64,000 nt of DNA from Paenibacillus_E violae (GTDB lineage: Bacteria > Bacillota > Bacilli > Paenibacillales > NBRC-103111): assembly GCF_032461945.1 (NCBI RefSeq), contig NZ_JAWCUD010000003.1, forward strand, positions 124,001 through 188,000, in the 5' to 3' direction. Below the pieces are notes generated by a model. That model saw only the letters and a program-made list of their open reading frames with translations, was not told the DNA's origin and ran no database searches. This document shows, piece after piece, positions 61,533 to 64,000 of the stretch. The translations under genes were made by a program, and so were the position numbers. Every line of letters starts with the position of its first letter. Within the stretch, counting starts at the first letter, position 1.

Positions 61533-62462
61533 TCAATGATGGATAGAAAATTGCTGCGATAACTTCTTGGAGAGACGGTACAACTCATCCACTTCGAGTT
61601 TATTCGTGGCTGTAAACTCATCATGATTTCTCGCGCGCGAGTGATAGTTCGAGCTGATACCTTCCTTCATTTGATAATATTTCGCATTAATTGGATATAA
61701 CTGCCGTTCAATAAATGAAGCTACACTCAGCAAATCGCTCAAATACTGCGCTTCTTCAGGCCGCTCCTCCCAATGATGCAAAAGCCAAGCATATAGATCC
61801 GGATGAAAGTTGGCCATAACCCCGCTGTAACCGTCAACGCCCAGCTTCAATGTATCCAAAAGCGTAGCGGTATTGGCATTGAATAACTTCAATGAAGTTC
61901 CTTTGATCACTTCCAGCTTTTCTTTGATCATCTCCACATCACAAGAAGTATCCTTTAAGAAGAAAAATCTTCCGGTATCCGCACACCACTTCAATGTCGA
62001 TGGCGTCAATAGCCGCTTATAAGGAAATGGACATTCATAGATCCCAAGCGCAATATGCTCCGGCAGTCGTTCGATCAGCTTCTGAGCATTATCCTTCCAC
62101 ACTTCATCCGACTCATCTTCGTCCGCCAATCGGTTCGAGATCAGGATTACCGCCTCTACACCTGTTTCTGACATCGCCGTCACTTCTCGAACTTGATCTT
62201 CAATCGAGTCAGCGGTGTGTCCCGACGCAATGACGGGAACCCTTCCCGCTGCCTTCTCCACGACAAAAGCGGCAAGCTTCACGCGCTCTTCCAAGCTCAA
62301 GAAAAACATCTCACTGGACTGACAGACAGCAAATAATCCGTCAACTTTGTTTTGAATAAACCATTCAACCATACGTCCCATCGCATCAAAATCTATTTCG
62401 CCTGACTCCTTGTACAAAGTTATCATTGTCGGCCATACGCCACTCGGGTTGTTAATCTTCAT
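61533..62462 (-). CDS. DapA/NanA superfamily aldolase or lyase
   Basis: A 309-residue class I aldolase-type TIM barrel. The N-terminus SGVWPTMITLYKESGEID, catalytic tyrosine Y142 (GIYECPFPY) and Schiff-base lysine K170 (FFLKDTSCD) are in the standard positions. In place of the usual GTTGE, residues 47-52 read CQSSEM, so it is probably not dihydrodipicolinate synthase itself. Other family members act on sialic acid, KDG or related ketoacids. It follows the GH38 gene by 5 bases, suggesting sugar-acid or glycan catabolism. Confidence 0.87.
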   Translation of the reverse strand: MKINNPSGVWPTMITLYKESGEIDFDAMGRMVEWFIQNKVDGLFAVCQSSEMFFLSLEERVKLAAFVVEKAAGRVPVIASGHTADSIEDQVREVTAMSETGVEAVILISNRLADEDESDEVWKDNAQKLIERLPEHIALGIYECPFPYKRLLTPSTLKWCADTGRFFFLKDTSCDVEMIKEKLEVIKGTSLKLFNANTATLLDTLKLGVDGYSGVMANFHPDLYAWLLHHWEERPEEAQYLSDLLSVASFIERQLYPINAKYYQMKEGISSNYHSRARNHDEFTATNKLEVDELYRLSKKLSQQFSIHH

Positions 62463-62467
62463 TGGTT

Positions 62468-64000
62468 CTATCTCTCCTCCGTATGTTTCATTTCTATAAA
62501 ATTCACTTCCACAACCGGCTCATGCAGTAGGGAAGGCAGGAAAAACGTTTTAATCTCACATCTTCCAAACGTGCTTCGCCAACTGCGGTTCAAGGAGGGC
62601 ATGCTCAATTCCGTCTCTACTTCCCTTCCATAAATCTCCTGGCAGCGGAGAATCCATCCATTCCCGTCCTCGGCTGGCTTGAAGGCTACTGCCATCACAT
62701 GGTCTGACGATATGGAAATCCCCTCCGAAATCTGAGGCAAATCCCCATCGTGATACGTTTCCCAAACTTGCAGCAGCGGATTATGCAATTCGTAGGCTTT
62801 ACGAACAACTCCGCTATTTTGCCATGATCCGCTATGTGGCGAAAGGACATATACAAATTCCTGTACACCTTGATCCATAAATTCCACTTCTTCATCTCGT
62901 TCGCCGAAATGGTCGGCATAGATCGGACTTCGTACCACTGTCATCCTTAGCTCATTGTCCTGCACGTCGTATCCGTATTTTGCATTATTGATTAATGAAA
63001 GACCGAACGTAGTTGACTCCGTACTGTCCGTTGTACCTGGCTCATCGCCGGATAGATTCACCCACATTTGTCCAGGCACTTCATTTCCATTAGCAGGGCG
63101 TTCGATGTATCCATACGGAATTTCAAACACGGCATGAGGCTGCTCCACATGAACAGGGAAAGCAAGCTTCAGCATTTTATGCTGTTCTCTCCAGTCCAGC
63201 CTTACCTTGACATGCACATCAGAGCTGTCAGGCTGTAAGCTGATATCCTGGCGAAGTACAGAATTTCCATAATAGCTAGTTACTCTTATCGTCGCTCGCA
63301 GCGGTCCATGCTCCAGCACCTTTAATTCAGCGCCTCCGAATTGTCCCAGCTCATCGCGATAGTGCGTAAGACCGTGTCCCCAGGTATCGCTGTGACTCTC
63401 ATCCAAGACAATTGGCACTGCTCCGTCGCCGACTAGTACGTCTCTGCCGCCATTCCGCTTGTCAATCCAACGACGGATATACCCCGTAGCTGGATCAAGT
63501 TCAAGGCATATATGACTATTCTCCAGCAAACATCCCTCTGCCCTGACGGCATCCGTTGGCTCTACAACGTAGAAGGCTTTATCCCGATAGACCCAAAATA
63601 CTTGATAGCCAAAAGCCGGAACTTTCCCCTTAATGAAGGTATCCCATTTATCACTGGTATTGGTCCGTGAGGCCCTGACCGTTTGAAAAGGCAGAGGAAT
63701 GCCTGCAGCATCTGTCACACCGGCCACCTTCTTATTTATGACAATGGGTGCCTCCACCTCCCACGATAAAGGGTTAAACACCACAAGAGGCGAACCTAGA
63801 TCATCTTGCTCCCAGAGCTGCCAGTCCTTCTCTTTGCTTAACGATTTTACGCCTGGTTTCATCGTATGAATGGACCAAGATATCTTTTGAAGGGCGGCGT
63901 TTATTGCTTTTGCTCCTATACTGGATGCCTCGCCGTAAAAATCCCGAACATCGTCAAAAGCTTCCTTAATACTGCAGCCGCCCATAATGTCGTGAAAATG
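62468..64000 (-). CDS. GH38 alpha-mannosidase, C-terminal two-thirds; N-terminus beyond the window
   Basis: The frame is open to the right edge; the visible part has about 510 residues beginning HFHDIMGGCSIKEAFDDV, a GH38 middle-domain segment. Beta-sandwich regions follow (VVFNPLSWEVEAPIV, WGHGLTHYRDELGQF, PYGYIERPANGNEVPGQMW, TFGLSLINNAKYGYDV), typical of the C-terminal part of these enzymes. The ATG at 63985 is internal, not the start. The catalytic aspartate region lies outside. It would remove alpha-mannose residues from imported glycans. Confidence 0.88.
   Translation of the reverse strand, partial: HFHDIMGGCSIKEAFDDVRDFYGEASSIGAKAINAALQKISWSIHTMKPGVKSLSKEKDWQLWEQDDLGSPLVVFNPLSWEVEAPIVINKKVAGVTDAAGIPLPFQTVRASRTNTSDKWDTFIKGKVPAFGYQVFWVYRDKAFYVVEPTDAVRAEGCLLENSHICLELDPATGYIRRWIDKRNGGRDVLVGDGAVPIVLDESHSDTWGHGLTHYRDELGQFGGAELKVLEHGPLRATIRVTSYYGNSVLRQDISLQPDSSDVHVKVRLDWREQHKMLKLAFPVHVEQPHAVFEIPYGYIERPANGNEVPGQMWVNLSGDEPGTTDSTESTTFGLSLINNAKYGYDVQDNELRMTVVRSPIYADHFGERDEEVEFMDQGVQEFVYVLSPHSGSWQNSGVVRKAYELHNPLLQVWETYHDGDLPQISEGISISSDHVMAVAFKPAEDGNGWILRCQEIYGREVETELSMPSLNRSWRSTFGRCEIKTFFLPSLLHEPVVEVNFIEMKHTEER

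Overview
The window looks like a chromosomal segment of a low-to-medium GC Firmicute of the Paenibacillus type. The grounds are strong GGAGG-type ribosome binding sites with ATG, GTG and TTG starts, lipoprotein signal peptides, large membrane-anchored AraC regulators of the YesS kind, Lpl/Yte-type sugar ABC transporters without an adjacent ATPase, perfect or near-perfect CcpA (cre) sites and an AhrC-type ARG box. Nearly every gene is on the minus strand; only an MFS transporter and an XRE-cupin regulator read plus. I see no rRNA, tRNA, CRISPR array, transposase or phage gene.

Layout, left to right. 0-7 kb: an NmrA/QorB-like reductase cut by the window edge, a classical SDR, an MGT-type glycosyltransferase, a secreted family 1 pectate lyase with a perfect cre site in its leader, and an SDR plus MerR pair. 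7.2-27.7 kb: a large organosulfur/alkyl-amino-acid salvage region. It holds three NtaA/SnaA/DszA-type FMN monooxygenases, two other luciferase-like enzymes, a cystine-type ABC importer (solute-binding protein, two permeases, ATPase), an oligopeptide/glutathione-type ABC importer with a fused double ATPase, two GNAT acetyltransferases, an M20 N-acyl amino acid deacylase, a sarcosine-oxidase-like flavoenzyme, a DinB-like protein and a LysR regulator. By analogy with the ytm/cmo and yxe operons of Bacillus subtilis, these would import S-modified cysteines or peptides, acetylate them, oxidatively cleave the C-S bond and deacetylate the product. 28-32.7 kb: an MFS exporter, a DoxX-hydrolase-dioxygenase operon that looks like a quinone/electrophile detoxification set facing its probable XRE-cupin repressor, and an acetamidase/formamidase.

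33-50.5 kb: an atypical ornithine-carbamoyltransferase paralogue with its own promoter and ARG box, then a rhamnogalacturonan/pectin utilisation locus read leftward from 50.5 kb: two sugar permeases, a lipoprotein binding protein, a Gfo/Idh dehydrogenase, a long GH105 protein, a YesS-like membrane AraC activator, an unassigned 685-residue carbohydrate-active protein, an oligogalacturonate lyase, a second GH105 and a GH95. 51-53.5 kb: a stalk-domain secreted protein and a NUDIX hydrolase among repeat-rich intergenic DNA. 53.9-64 kb: a second sugar region with ribulokinase, ROK kinase, SIS isomerase, a lone binding protein, another membrane AraC regulator with a near-perfect cre site, a DapA/NanA-family aldolase and a GH38 alpha-mannosidase cut by the right edge.

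The most rewarding details are regulatory or at gene edges: a likely AUU start codon in a cystine-type permease, terminator-like hairpins in the leaders of two sulfur transcription units, a shared ATCGGWATT motif in sulfur promoters, three copies of one operator overlapping both divergent promoters at 31.1 kb, an ARG box on a carbamoyltransferase with altered substrate loops, and a family of short palindromic repeats confined to intergenic gaps.
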